The notes beneath the pieces were generated by a model. That model ran no database searches, was not told the DNA's origin, and worked only from the letters and a program-made list of their open reading frames with translations. From positions 1,116,001 to 1,180,000 of the forward strand of contig JAQFVV010000183.1 of the NCBI GenBank assembly GCA_028023455.1: a stretch of DNA of 64,000 nucleotides, read 5' to 3'. A program made the translations under genes and the position numbers. Source of the stretch: Epiperipatus broadwayi (lineage: Eukaryota > Onychophora > Udeonychophora > Euonychophora > Peripatidae). Below are positions 10,871 to 22,442 of the stretch, piece by piece. Each line of letters begins with the position of its first letter. Positions within the stretch are counted from its first letter, which is position 1.

Positions 10871-11035
10871 AATTTATCATTTGATACAGGACATTTTTTT
10901 TTTTGAGATTATTTAATACTATGTATTCACATTTACTATTTTTTTCCCATCATACCATATCAATAACAAATTCCATTATACATTTCCATACTCTGCCATT
11001 CTAAATATTAACGTGAAAAGGTACTCATACAGAGA

Positions 11036-11201
11036 AAAATATAAAATTTAATAATATTTATTGTACCGAGAAAACTTATTTGAATGCTATTAGTTTTTTT
11101 GGTTTATTACATTATATTAATGTTGTCAGCAGATTGATGATGAATATGACGTGAAAGCTCAAAAGTTTACTCAGTACAATAAATATTATTAAATTTTATA
11201 T
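11036..11201. repeat. Short foldback with hammerhead-like centre
   Basis: 'tataaaatttaataatattt' at about 11040 returns as its complement ending near 11201, giving arms of about 31 bases. Inside at about 11142-11173 the plus strand has UUGAUGA, then ACGUGAAAGC. This resembles a hammerhead core with C3 changed, but no convincing stem II forms. Confidence 0.45.
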
Positions 11202-11349
11202 TTAAACTCATGAATAATAATGTAACGATTAGAATGATAAATTTTTAAATGCTAGCTTTAGTGTGATGTGTTGTAAAAATAAAAATAAAAGACTGGTTAT
11301 ACTTCTTTTTCCTCAAAAATATAATAACTTTTATTACTGTATTTATGAC

Positions 11350-11650
11350 TGGCTAATTTAGTCATCATCATCATCAACCATTATCAATCTACTGCAGGAT
11401 GAAGATCTTTCCAAGTTCAATCCATCTTCTCCGATCTTTAGCTTCTCTTTTCCACATCACCCCTGCACACTTTCTCATGTCATCCATCCATCTCACATGT
11501 GGTCTCTTTCTGGGTCTTTTACAATCTCTTGGAATCCAGTTTAAGATATCAATTGTCCATCTATTATCATCTCTTCTAGCAATATGTCCAGCCCAACTCC
11601 ATTTCAATCTTTTAATTTTTTCAATGAGGTCAGTAACACTTGTCCTTTAG
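11350..11650 (-). pseudogene. 3' end of APE-type LINE (reverse transcriptase C-terminus)
   Basis: The minus-strand frame 11389-11607 reads KWSWAGHIARRDDNRW, then RPRKRPHVRWMDD, then KDRRRWIELG and ends ILQ. This is the well-known C-terminal tail of an RTE/Jockey-like non-LTR reverse transcriptase polyprotein. Past the stop the minus strand has the tail 'ttgataatggttgatgatga', a GAT-repeat 3' end also seen at 58.2 kb. The copy is 5' truncated near 11650, leaving about 72 codons, as expected for incomplete target-primed reverse transcription. It encodes no catalytic residues. Other copies lie at 23.7-27.5, 35.2-37.3 and 58.1 kb. Confidence 0.85.
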
Positions 11651-12290
11651 CAATAAATGAAAAATAAATATATTTTTCCGAAGAAATATTTATGGAAATG
11701 TGTTTTATAATTGCGTGTAATTGTAAAATATTATTTCCAATCAGATTGATTTAAATTAATTATCTGTAAATTATAAGAATGGAATAAAATTTATCTACTT
11801 TTTCTTTATGCTTTATTTTATCAATATAATTTATTGAAATGAATTTAATTTGAATACTTTTAAATATTAAAAAAGTTGAGATAACAATAAGTTAATAAAA
11901 ATTATCTTTGTTAAGTTTATTGCAAGCAAATTATTTAAATAAATTTAATCTGAATATTTTTAAATAATAAAAACTTCAAATAACAATAATATACGTAATA
12001 AAAATTACATTTTCTATGTATATTGCACCATATATAAATTAAATATCTTTAGCAAGAAGTTTTTATTTAATTTAATATGATTTTTTAATTTCTGTGCGTA
12101 TTCAAAATGTCAAATGATAATTTTTTTAAAAAGAATAAAGTTATAAAAGTTTAAATTAAAAAAAATCACCTACAAACATCCTATTTCTAAATTAATTTCA
12201 TATTGTACAAAATATTTAGTACTGAATTTATTTTATTATTGTTTAGTAACATTGATATAAATAATTTCCTGTTTAACTTCGTGAAAGACA
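11651..12290. other. AT-rich spacer, nothing recognised
   Basis: Runs of A and T only; no family or frame supported. Confidence 0.5.
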
Positions 12291-12386
12291 GTTTTTTTTC
12301 TCATGTGTCATAGCATCAGCCGGGAAGCGAACCTGCTAACTCGGGACAACTGCTTGTAAAGCAGCCGTCGCTGACCTCTCGACCTA
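12291..12386 (-). mobile_element. tRNA-like SINE (SINE-2), reverse orientation
   Basis: The minus strand reads an A-box-like GGTCGAGAGG, an anticodon-like arm around GCTTTACAAGC, a B box GGTTCGCTTCC, then CGGCTGATGCTATGACACATGA and a short A run. Three other copies (38.1, 42.5, 43.1 kb) share this order. The cluster of CpG and GC against an AT background fits a recent polymerase III-type insert. Confidence 0.75.
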
Positions 12387-12479
12387 AAACTAAAAATGAG
12401 TTTATTGCATAATGAAATTGAGTATTTACACTGTATTATCTTCTTTTTTTATTATTGTAAATAAATGGTCGATAGACTG

Positions 12480-12850
12480 TATATAAGTAGTTTGTGTGTA
12501 TGCATAATGGGTAAGTGGAAAAGTGGATGGATGGATAGATGAATGACAAAAACACAGAGATAAGCAGCTATTTAAATTAAATATAGATTGTTAGATAGGT
12601 ATAGGTGGTTAAGTAAGTATGTAGATAGGTAGGTTTGTAGATAAATAGATAGATATGCATAAGTAGATAGTTTGATAGCAGGTATGTATGTAATTGGTGG
12701 GTTAAATAGGTGGGAATGCTATAAGGTGAGTTGAACAAGGGAAAGACTAGATTATACATTTATTAATTGACCAACACAGATATATTGATAAGAAGATAGA
12801 ATAGTAGATGGAAATTGGGTGGTATATAAGTGTATGATGGATGACTATAT
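12480..12850. repeat. Degenerate GATA/GGTA-type microsatellite region
   Basis: Imperfect tetranucleotide words (GGAT, GATA, GGTA, TAAG) repeat across the region, most densely at 12525-12680. The minus-strand open frame of Tyr/Leu/Thr codons here is a product of the repeat. Confidence 0.6.
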
Positions 12851-13020
12851 AGAGAGGTCAATAAACAGCATTAATTGTTTGTAATTATTAAGTTTCAAAC
12901 TAATTTGCTTTTATATATTTTTTAATAGTTAAGATATAAAAATAAATATATTTTCTAGCAAAATCAAAAACTGCCTAATCAGATTAAATATAGATTTAAT
13001 AATTTTAGAATTATAATATT

Positions 13021-13346
13021 CACATAAATGCTCGAACATTTATACAGAAAACGTAATCTATATATTTTAAAGCTTTTATTCATGCATATCATGTTTTCAA
13101 TATACAACATATTATAATAAGAGCACTTTCAATTCTTCAGTATTCAGAATCTATATGCATACTTGATAAATATTTTAAATATTAAAATATTTATCAAGTA
13201 TACTTATAGACTCTGAACACTAAAGAATTGAAAGTGTTATGATTACGATATGCTATATATCAAAAGCATGGTAAGCATGAAAAAAGCTAAATTTAAAATA
13301 TATAAACTGCCTTTTTTGCATAAATGTCCAGAACATTTATGTGAAC
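13021..13346. repeat. Foldback element, arms about 140 bp
   Basis: 'cacataaatg...aacatttat' near 13023 returns as its complement near 13320-13346, and the arms meet at a palindromic centre near 13165-13200 ('gataaatattttaaatatta'). The outer arms resemble those of 5418-6052. No coding sequence. Confidence 0.7.
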
Positions 13347-13734
13347 ATTACAATTACTTCAAAAATAGAAAACAAAGTTTATATTAATTTTAAAATTGTA
13401 AATTTTCATTCTAACAATTAGAGTGAAGCCACAAACTACAATGTATCTAACTTAAGACTTCAATTATATAGTAACCAAAGAAAAATGAAAACAACAAACA
13501 CAAACGGAAATAAAGTATCAAAAAACCATTAAAATTGATAAATTTTCTGATATTCAAGCAGCATTTTTTTCTGAGCATCATATACAATTATATACATTAA
13601 CATATTTGTTTCATTTATGTTTTAAGCATATACATTTTTGTTGTTCATTTATTTTCCTTTCTGCATATGATATGCAATAGTTTGCATAATAAAATATTCC
13701 CTAAGTCTAATGCTAAAAATTTATAAAAATTTTA

Positions 13735-13905
<171 letters not shown>

Positions 13906-13941
13906 GAAATTATTTCACACTCAGCTGCCTACTATATATAT

Positions 13942-14541
13942 ACAATTTTAATGCACAAATCAGCGCATAACAGCAGAGCTTCTTCAAATTAAATCACAAT
14001 TTATTATAAACTTAATATAAATTATAATACATAATAAATAATGCCCGAGCGCTTTCAAGAGAACTTAGCTCTCATAATCATGGGAAACAAAGAGTAAGCA
14101 TAACAAGGTTGCTATGTGTAAATATATGCAGATATATGTAAATTAATTGAACTATATGCGTAAATCATGTGAACCTGAAAATCCAAGAATAGTTTGTAGG
14201 GAAAGAAATGATGTTAAGAGAAAGGTGAAGGAGGCATGTTTTATTGCCATGGATGATAAGGCTATGAATAGGAAAGATATGTGTTATAAAATTTCTAAGA
14301 AATGGGTTAATTAGATTTACGCATATTGTTCAATTAATTTACATATATCTGCATATATTTACACATAGCAACCTTGTTACATTTACTCTTTGTTACCCAT
14401 GATTATGAGAGCTAAGTTCTCTTGAAAGCGCTCGGGCATTATTTATTATGTATTATAATTTATATTAAGTTTATAATAAATTGTGATTTAATTTGAAGAA
14501 GCTCTGCTGTTATGCGCTGATTTGTGCATTAAAATTGTATA
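13942..14541 (+). mobile_element. Penelope-like remnant with 230-bp inverted arms
   Basis: Arms at 13942-14168 and about 14314-14541 are near-perfect inverted copies. Both include the block 'gcccgagcgctttcaag' (left, as written) next to 'gagaacttagctctcat'. The centre holds the last 47 codons of a Penelope-like endonuclease (14171-14314). The right arm plus strand contains GAGAGCUAAGUUCUCU followed by UGAAAGC, which recalls a hammerhead stem II and GAAA, but the CUGAUGA box is not intact. The inverted 5' copy plus coding tail matches known Penelope architecture. AAT arrays flank both sides. Confidence 0.65.
14171..14314 (+). pseudogene. C-terminal fragment of Penelope-like GIY-YIG endonuclease
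   Basis: The frame continues from the left arm and ends at TAG 14312-14314. It reads IVCRERNDVKRKVKEACFI, then AMNRKD and ends SKKWVN. RERND, KRKVKEA, MNR and the final W match in order the tail of the relic at 2767-2904 (EERNY, KRKIKEA, INR, W). This is the conserved end of the endonuclease domain, which in intact elements follows the telomerase-like reverse transcriptase. No start, no GIY-YIG residues and no reverse transcriptase are present, so it is a dead 3' fragment. The stop lies exactly at the beginning of the right arm. Confidence 0.6.
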
Positions 14542-14588
<47 letters not shown>

Positions 14589-14600
14589 CAACAACAGCAA
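14542..14600. repeat. (AAT)n/(AAC)n microsatellite
   Basis: A run of AAT passing into AAC, adjoining the right end of the Penelope-like foldback. Confidence 0.9.
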
Positions 14601-15578
14601 GAAAATCAGATGTTTTGCTATTTATGCTATTTTAAAAATAAAAATAAATTAGTTATTTTTCTCTTATTCTTTTTGCTTCATTAAATGCATGAGTAAACAC
14701 CCATTTAGTAGCGTATATGTAAAGGTGTCCACCTTAATTTGTTATTAACCCTCTTAAATTCTGACATTTTTTGTTTCATCTAATCAGAGTTTTTGAAAAT
14801 ACACAACCTTTCCTACTGTATAAAAATTTTATTTTATAGTGAAACTCAGTAAGATGGATTTGACTTATTTTTAATTTAATTTTATAAATGAATAATATTC
14901 TTAAAAAACACATTTGACCTTTTTAAATATTTAAAAACCTGGTAAATTAGAACAATATACCATAAATATCATCAACTAAGTTAGTATAAACACTCTTTTG
15001 GAGAATAAATGGATTTGGATTTCTTTTTTACATTTTTCATTAATGGGAATGTATAGATGTAGATTTATGATAAATATATAAAATTCAGCTTTAAAATCTA
15101 AGGTTTGCTTTACAATAATTACAATATTTGAAAAATATTTTAACATCATGCCAATTCTAACAGATAATAATGTAATGGATGTTGTAGGTTTCTATTTTTA
15201 TATGATGGTTAAGTTTATTAATTTCTATTTCTAAAAATAAAAGATCCATATGTAAATTCTAAGTCTATCTATGTATTTATTTTTGTTTTAAATAATAAAC
15301 AACCAATGAGTTTGTAAAAATAATTATAATTTTTTTTTATAAGCAAGCAAAACATCATATGTTTTATTCTAAAAAACTTCAAAAAAATTAGACCAAAAAG
15401 AAGTAATACATCTTCTGGGTGTATTTTTCTGTCATAAACAGTAGAGGAAGCCTTAGATCTAAAAGTGATTGCCCATAAAAAATACTGATCTCTTCAAATT
15501 TTTTTAAATTAAAAGATCTATAAAAACAGACCCATGTAAACTACTTTTCTTAAAAAAAAGCTTACACTAATAGTACTT
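14601..15578. other. AT-rich spacer, nothing recognised
   Basis: No repeat family or coding frame is supported. Confidence 0.5.
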
Positions 15579-15633
15579 CACATGACCACCTCCTCTTATG
15601 CTTGTGTATAACTGTTGCTAAAAGAGGCAAAAC

Positions 15634-15669
<36 letters not shown>

Positions 15670-15786
15670 ACAGCAAGCTAAACTCACTATATATATATAT
15701 ATATATATATAGCCACACACAGCAAGCTAGAGTAATCAATGGACACCAGAAGGCTTGTGCATAAAATCCCCATCTAGTGCCTACTC

Positions 15787-15845
15787 ATCCAATATCTCCA
15801 GACTAGTTTCTGGCTTATGGCCTTCATCAGTGAGGAGCATTGGAT
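15787..15845 (-). ncRNA. Hammerhead ribozyme motif, family B, left arm
   Basis: The minus strand has CUGAUGA, stem II GGC/GCC with loop CAUAA, GAAA, helix III ACU/AGU without a loop, cleavage triplet GUC, and stem I CUCCUCA against UGGAGA. The outer stem AUCCAA/UUGGAU closes it. One C-A mismatch lies in stem I. The core is intact. Bases flanking stem II are A and A instead of the usual G-C. Confidence 0.7.
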
Positions 15846-15892
15846 CTGAGAGCACTGCATCTAGATCCTAAATGCAGTGCTCTCAGATCCAA

Positions 15893-15949
15893 GGTTTTTC
15901 ACTGATGAAGGCCATAAGCCAGAAACTAGTCTGGGGATATTGGGTGAGT
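15893..15949 (+). ncRNA. Hammerhead ribozyme motif, family B, right arm
   Basis: The core starts at 15902 (CUGAUGA), stem II is GGC/GCC, GAAA is at 15922-15925, and the cut is predicted after GUC between 15931 and 15932. The 5' stem I strand has decayed to UUUUCA, which pairs with UGGGGA mainly through G-U wobbles. The core is intact and stem I is weak. Confidence 0.65.
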
Positions 15950-16574
15950 AGGCACTAGATGGGTATTTTATGCACAAGCCTTCTGGCGTCCATTGATTAC
16001 TCTAGCTTGCTGTGTGTGGCAATATATATAGTGAGTTTTGCCTGTTTTAACTAATAGTACTTAATATTAATAAGCACATTTGAAATTATTAAGTTAATAA
16101 TTATACTATTATTTAAAATTTTGTTTATACATGCATATAAAAAATATCTGTGTAATACTATGTTTGTATCAAAAGTACTGTACACTTAAAAGAACAGTAC
16201 ATATTCTACTTCTAATCTATGATTATTATCAAAACATGCACTATTACATGCTATATGTAAGGAGGAGAGATCATAGAACAAAATATTGTGTAGTTTGCTG
16301 ATCTGCTATGCTATCATTTACATAGTCTTCTTAATATGTATGTAAATGGATTATGTCTTGTACATTAGGTGAGAGTGACTTATGGTCAACATGAGCATGA
16401 TGACAATGGCTTCAGTGTGGTATTAGAGCATTCCATTGTCAGATTTTCAATGGTATGGAGGGCTGAAGAGTTGGAGAGTGGATTAGATTGAAGCCTATCC
16501 ATTAAAGTATGAAGTTTGTCTATCTTAATATAAGCTGATCACTGATTTGTATATATGTGTGGAGATAATAATCT

Positions 16575-16621
16575 GGACCAACTGACGAGGGCTGGATGAG
16601 CATGAAATATGTATATTGGTG
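16575..16621 (+). ncRNA. Hammerhead motif, family A, decayed stem II
   Basis: Core CUGACGA (an allowed N7 change) and GAAA are intact, stem I GGACCAA/UUGGU is intact, and helix III is AUAU/GUAU. Stem II (GGGCUG against GAGCAU) keeps only about three pairs. Confidence 0.6.
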
Positions 16622-17048
16622 ATTATTTATCGTTTTGACATATGTGTAGTCAGGTGTATCAGTGGTATAAGATAGTGTGAATAGTTGAGGGGTGTGTGAA
16701 AGTCTGAGTTCAAATCCTTTACATGTTACAAAGTAGGCACAGGTATGAAAATAGCCTTATATCAGATAATAAATAGGAAGCTTTAAGTCTGCCTATCCCT
16801 CATATATGTATGTAAATAGATTATGTCCTGTACATGAGGGGTGAGAGTAACCTATGGACAATATGGGCATGATGACAATGATGGCTTCATTGTGGTATTT
16901 GAGCATTCCATTGTCAGATTTTCAATGGTATGGAAGGCTAAAGAGTTGGAGGGTGGAGTAGATTGAAGCCTATCCATTAATGTATGAAGTTTGGATATCT
17001 TAATATAAGCTGATCACTGGTTGTATATATTTGTGGAGATGACAATCT

Positions 17049-17092
17049 GAACCAACTGATGAGTGCTGGTTGAGCACAAAATACATATATTG
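17049..17092 (+). ncRNA. Hammerhead motif, family A, G12 lost
   Basis: CUGAUGA is intact and stem II GUGCU/AGCAC is perfect, but the following GAAA reads AAAA, removing G12, the known general base of cleavage. Predicted inactive despite the best stem II in the window. Confidence 0.65.
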
Positions 17093-17200
17093 GTGATTAT
17101 TTATGTGGTCAGGTGTATCAGTGATATGAGATAGTTCAAATCCCCTATATGTTACAAAGTAGGTACAGGTATGAAAATAGCCTGTATGTCAGATAGTAGT

Positions 17201-18084
17201 CTTCTTAATGTTATTACAATTTATTTACAAGTGTCAAATTTTCTACACTCATAGATACTTCATAATGCTGAAATCCGTGCTACTTTACAGTTAAAAGACA
17301 ATTTTTATAACTGTTTATAAAAAATCCCTTTTCTCTTTAAATAAATAATTAAATGATGTAATTCTTTGAAATTAATATACAATTGTTCTGATAATAATAA
17401 TAAAAATCTCTTTATAAATTTACTTAAAATACATATTTGCACAGTGTATTTTTGGATTGTAATTCAAACTTTTACCACAATATTAAAATTTTTTAAATAA
17501 ACCATGTTTGTTTATTTTTATGAAATAATGTTACTTTAATTTCACAATCTTTAAGATTATAATTATTTTACTCCAATTTTTTTTTTTTTGTGTACTAAAA
17601 ATATTTTTAAGTTAAATAGCGTGACTTTTGAATGACAACTTATTCTTTTTGCTTAAATTTATTTGTATAATTGTCAGTCATTATTAACAATTAAATCAGA
17701 ATTTTTTTTATTTTTTAAAAACTTTTTGTTTTATTCCATTAGTGGAGCTCATTTATTATGTTGCATTGGGAAAAAATTGCTTAAAACAATAAGTTTTCTA
17801 TTTTGGCATTTCGTTATTATAATGTTTATTCAAGAATATTTTTTGAATTTAACTAATAGTAGTTATTTGACTTTTAAAGAATATTTATATTATTAGCTGT
17901 GTTATAATAAATAAAATTTTATATTTCTTATGCATTATGTTTAAGATTTTATTTATTATATTTTAAGTTCCTCAATCAAGATTTCTTTTATATAGAGTTT
18001 ATATTATTATATTATTTCCTTGTGTTTCCTAACTAAATAAATATTAATTAATTTATTTATTATTGTTATAGTTATTGTTGTTAG

Positions 18085-18087
<3 letters not shown>
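17201..18087. other. AT-rich spacer, nothing recognised
   Basis: A 77-codon frame at 17663-17896 is Phe/Leu/Tyr-rich, as expected by chance here. No motif. Confidence 0.5.
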
Positions 18088-18152
<65 letters not shown>

Positions 18153-18180
18153 GTTGTTGTTGTTGTTGTTGTTATTATCA
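18088..18180. repeat. (ATT)n passing into (TTG)n microsatellite
   Basis: ATT array to about 18151, then TTG to about 18173. Confidence 0.95.
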
Positions 18181-19034
18181 TTATTAATATTACTGTTCTT
18201 TTTGTAATTTATTGATTATGGGTTAATTAAATTTTATAATTTGGCTTGGATTCTAAAATATTTATATTATTTTAGGTTTACAAAGAAATTTTGTATTAGT
18301 AAATATTAATTTCTTACACATTATTTACAAGATATATAAAAATTATGTATAGTATTAGTTGACTGGTAAATAGGTGTGAGTGCTATTTATCAAACTAGAA
18401 AAACTAAAGCAGTATTTATAGAATGTTTTTATTATAATCATTTTAGGTTTTAAAAGAATATACCAGATAATATAAAATAATTAAAACAATTATAAATTGT
18501 TCTAATTCACTAATAATTTATACATTCAATTATACATTAAAATTAATATATCAATTTTATTTGTTATATATATCTTCAACTGTATTGAGTCTTAATTAAC
18601 CCTGATATGTTCATTCTATCATTTTATTTTCTATTGTTTCAGTTGTGGTTTTTACTTTCACTTTTTTATTTATTAACTTTTTTTTAATAATTTTTATTTG
18701 TTTTTTTGTTGGGTTTTTTTCCGTCTATTTTATATTTAAATATTTTGTGTTGTATAAAATAAGAGTTACTCCAAATAATAGTTTCAATAAGATGGTGTAA
18801 CTAAAGTATATTTTTAAAAAGTGCTTTTAATCTATCTTTTTAACTTTTTCATTTTTTATTTCTGTAGTCGTCATTATATTATAAATATTTCTTATTTACA
18901 TTACAAAATAATATAAACATATAATTTTTTTTTAAATATCTAATTATAGAAAATAAACGTAAAAACAGTTTGTATTAACAAAAAAATATTTTTTTAATAA
19001 CTCACTCGATTTTAAAATTAAAACTTATATATAT
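18181..19034. other. T-rich spacer, nothing recognised
   Basis: Long T-rich runs on the plus strand; no supported feature. Confidence 0.5.
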
Positions 19035-19170
19035 ATTTATACCAAGAGTTTGACAGACTCAAGACTTGAGATTTGAACGTGCCAAAATCCGATGGCACGC
19101 AATAGACAGTGTTGATTGTTATTGATATTGTGATTGCCTAAGTGTTAATTGTTTTTAATGATTATATATA
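19035..19170 (-). repeat. Repeat body shared with 2160-2290
   Basis: The minus strand from about 19170 reads 'cattaaaaac', 'aacacttaggcaatcacaat' and 'caataacaatcaac', matching 2160-2215. The inner part also holds a small hairpin around 'gtgccatcggattttggcac'. No tRNA-like head is present here. Confidence 0.45.
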
Positions 19171-21452
19171 TATATGTGCATAAAAAAGTGATACAAATTC
19201 CTTTAAAAACGACTGTCTCAATGAAAGTCAATTAAATAATGATTGTAGATTTAGTTTGTTTGTTTTTTGTTTGGTTAAGTCGGCGTTGTTATTAATAAGC
19301 AATATTAAATAAAATTAAAACTAAATTAAAAATTCTCCAGTCAGTCAATTATCGTTAGCTAGACAGATAATGGATTATTCAGGTATTTTAAATTAAAAGG
19401 CTAAAAAAAACTAGCTTGATATCAATTCTTTGCTACTTTACAGACTTTCTTCGTAACTCTAATGGAAAAGTTTTTTTTTATCCAGTAGTGATCTATTTAG
19501 AAACTGCCTTTTACACACACACATTTATATATGTATATTGTAAGAGTATATATATACTCATACATACATATAATCAATATGTATACATTATATTTGTATT
19601 CTTATTATATTTACGAAAATAAATATATAATTTAGTAAATTAGTATTTTTCATTTTTTAAAATGAAAAAAAGATGTTGAGAAAACAGTTGACAAGGTAAT
19701 AAATGACCTTTGGGTTCACATAGTTTATCGAATTAAAGGAAATGAAATTAACTTAGTGTTTTGATATCGAATTGTAATGTAACAATGTAGAATGCAAGAT
19801 GCTTCAGCAAGCTCATGGAGCAAGACATAAAAATAATTCTATTCTTTTTATTAGAAGACTAAGGATTCTATTTTTTGTCAGCTATATCCTCATAAAAACT
19901 TATACTATGTTCGATTTAAAAAAAACAGTGTAAGATAAAATATTAGAAGAAATTTTTAATATTTGTTTAAAAAAAGTAATTTGAATATATTTTCGTGTTC
20001 TATAAAAATTGTTCGAATTATATGTTCTAAAATGTAAACTTCGTTTTAAAAAAGAACATGTCTATAAAAACTTCAACTGGATTTAATGTACTTTACATTA
20101 TAAGGAAAATGCAAAGTAGGTAGAACACCAATTTATCGTGGGATATATAAAATGTACTTGCCTAGTCATATATATATATATATACATGAATAACATCTTT
20201 TGCTGAATGCCTATAAAGTTATATAAAAGTTATATCTTCAAAATAGAATTATAATTGTTAATAAAGAACTATGTATTAATGAAGATGAAATATACATATA
20301 AAGAGGAAACTAAACATCAACTTGGGATATCCTATTATTTTATTTAATGTATAACAATGAAAAAATTAAAAATTGCATCTTCGAAGGATTTTCGTTCGCG
20401 AATTCCAGGAACATCTAGGCCTATTACATTGACTTTTATAATAACATTTAAGTTTTTAAAAATTTTAATTGGGAAAGATTAATTTTATTTCCTTTATTAT
20501 CGTATTCATTTCATTAAAAAAATGAATAATAAGAAAGATTTAAAATATTTTTATTTATATTTATGATTAATAAATATTTAAATATAGGTTAAGAAATATT
20601 AATATGGGAGAGGGATAAAGTGAACTTGAAGGTAAGAGATTAAATTATTTTTAAATTTATATACTATCATTTTCTATAACATGACACTACATTGTTTATA
20701 CTAATAAAAATAGTCTAATAACCGTAATGTATGATAAGTGAATAAATGATTAACATTGTTGTGAAATATATATTTATATATTAATAAATATAAGTTACAT
20801 ACAATCATTTTAATGAATGAAGATATTATATATAAATGATTGGATTATTATTTATATAATCTAATTATTATAGTATAATGTTAATATAAAAGTCTTAATA
20901 TTTGGATATTTATATTTTATATACATTGTAAAATCACATAGTGTTATAGGTTAAAAAATATATCTACTGTAAGTAAATAGAATATTTATATTTTTTTTAA
21001 TATAAGGAAGTAGATATATAAATATTTTTTTATATATTGTAAAATTTAAGTTATTTATTTGTTAAATAAATAATTATGTCTTTATATTAAATTAAATGAA
21101 GTTTTCAATTTTGTTTCATTTAATTTAAAGAGTCAGTGAGATTTTTTATTAATATTACTTTAGAATATTGATAGGAACCCCTGAAGAGAGTAAATTGTTA
21201 AACTTCCCTGAGTTCGAAATCTGAGCATAACAGTAAAGTCAATTAAGGTGAGAATTGATTTGATGTGGTTTAGATATAATAATTTATTAATAATAAATTA
21301 GTTATTGGGAACAGATAAAGTTTTATATCAAAATTAGATCACATCATTCATGGCATCCTATATGAAGACTTAAAATCTGACTATAGTGAGATGCGATTGC
21401 CTTAACTTATCTTGTTGAGAGGGTGCATACCGTTACTATATATATATATATA
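19171..21452. other. AT-rich spacer, nothing recognised
   Basis: Contains short (TA)n runs near 20165 and 21440 but no recognisable genes or repeat families. Confidence 0.5.
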
Positions 21453-22432
21453 CACCTGGGTCTCATTTTACGCGATAGATAGGTTCCTCAGAAAACACGT
21501 GCAAATGAAATCGTGCAAAAATAGACGTAACTTACCTTGAAAAAGGGTGGATATGGACTGTGATTTTTCAAAACTCGCGTAAAAGCAAAGCACCAACATA
21601 AAATTTACTTTAAAATTTGTGCAAAAAAAAAATAAAGAAATAAAATATGACTAATAAAAAATTTTACATTTGAAAAAAATTGATACAAGACAAACTTTTT
21701 TTAACTATAATATTTAATTTTATTCAAAACAATATATTTTTATGCATAATTTACAGTAATTTATATTTTTTTATACACATTTTAATTATTATCGCTATTT
21801 GCCAGTAAAAAGGTTCATTTGCAAACTGATAAAAAAAATCAGATTCTTCACAAGATGAAATACAACTAGCACCAATGTCACTCTCATGTTGGGTTAATTA
21901 ATGGTTTTCTGGTGACAACGTAATTAGTAATTAATCTAACAACTAAAAATTAAATTCTTATTTTTGTCTTTAATTTTCGATTTTAATTGTGCCCACTGCT
22001 ATTACTCACCTTTTAAAAATAAACTTGCAGACACTAAATGATTAATAATTGATTACTGTATGTTCTTTTTTAAAAAGCAAAAACAGAATGTGATTTAAAA
22101 TGCAAAATTAACACGCACAATGTTTGAACAAATTTACATTATAATCTTGTAAAATTTAATGTGTGTATACATAAAATGTGGAAATCATGATTTTAATTTC
22201 ATTATTGCATAAAATCTTACTATTATAAAGCACTAAAAATATTGAAATTACTAACATGAAAGTCGAATTCCAATAGTAATGTGCTATTACAGTACTTACA
22301 ATATAACGTTAAGTGTGCAAAATTTATTATTTAAAGTAATAGCGTATTATCGGAGTTCAACTTCCAGTGAAACCTGAATTACGTAACTTCAAAATCGTGT
22401 TAAATAAGTCCGCGTAAAAAGAGACCCAGGTG
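21453..22432. mobile_element. Non-autonomous pogo/mariner-like DNA transposon (980 bp)
   Basis: Terminal inverted repeats of about 26-28 bp start CACCTGGGTCTC and continue to TTACGCG at the left; the right end is the complement with one mismatch. Both ends are flanked by TA, the known Tc1/mariner target duplication, although the AT-rich flank makes this weak evidence. Just inside the left end, 'ggttcctcagaaaa' and 'atgaaatcgtgcaaaa' recall Tigger/pogo-type termini. No transposase frame remains. Confidence 0.7.
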
Positions 22433-22442
22433 TATATATATA

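Larger units (their letters stand above)
15579..16047. repeat. Family B full foldback with head-to-head hammerheads
   Basis: The left arm (15579-15864) and right arm (15866-16047) are inverted copies meeting at a palindromic centre around 15865 ('ctgcatctagatcc'). Each arm carries one ribozyme, on opposite strands. Arms end in 'aggcaaaactcactatata' and its complement 'gtgagttttgcct'. Two (AT)n runs (15634-15664, 15690-15711) sit in the left arm, the second after a short duplication of 'aactcactatat'. A transcript of either strand would form a very long hairpin. Confidence 0.85.
16330..17200 (+). repeat. Family A head-to-tail dimer, period about 474 bp
   Basis: Two nearly complete monomers in tandem share 'gattttcaatggtatgga' (about 16442 and 16918) and 'ttaatataagctgatcact' (about 16533 and 17010). 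Ribozyme cores start at 16582 and 17056. The second monomer has lost about 16 bases after its ribozyme. Confidence 0.8.

Noticed and set aside
11399-11650. 83-codon plus-strand frame
   Set aside because: It is the antisense shadow of the LINE reverse transcriptase tail on the minus strand.
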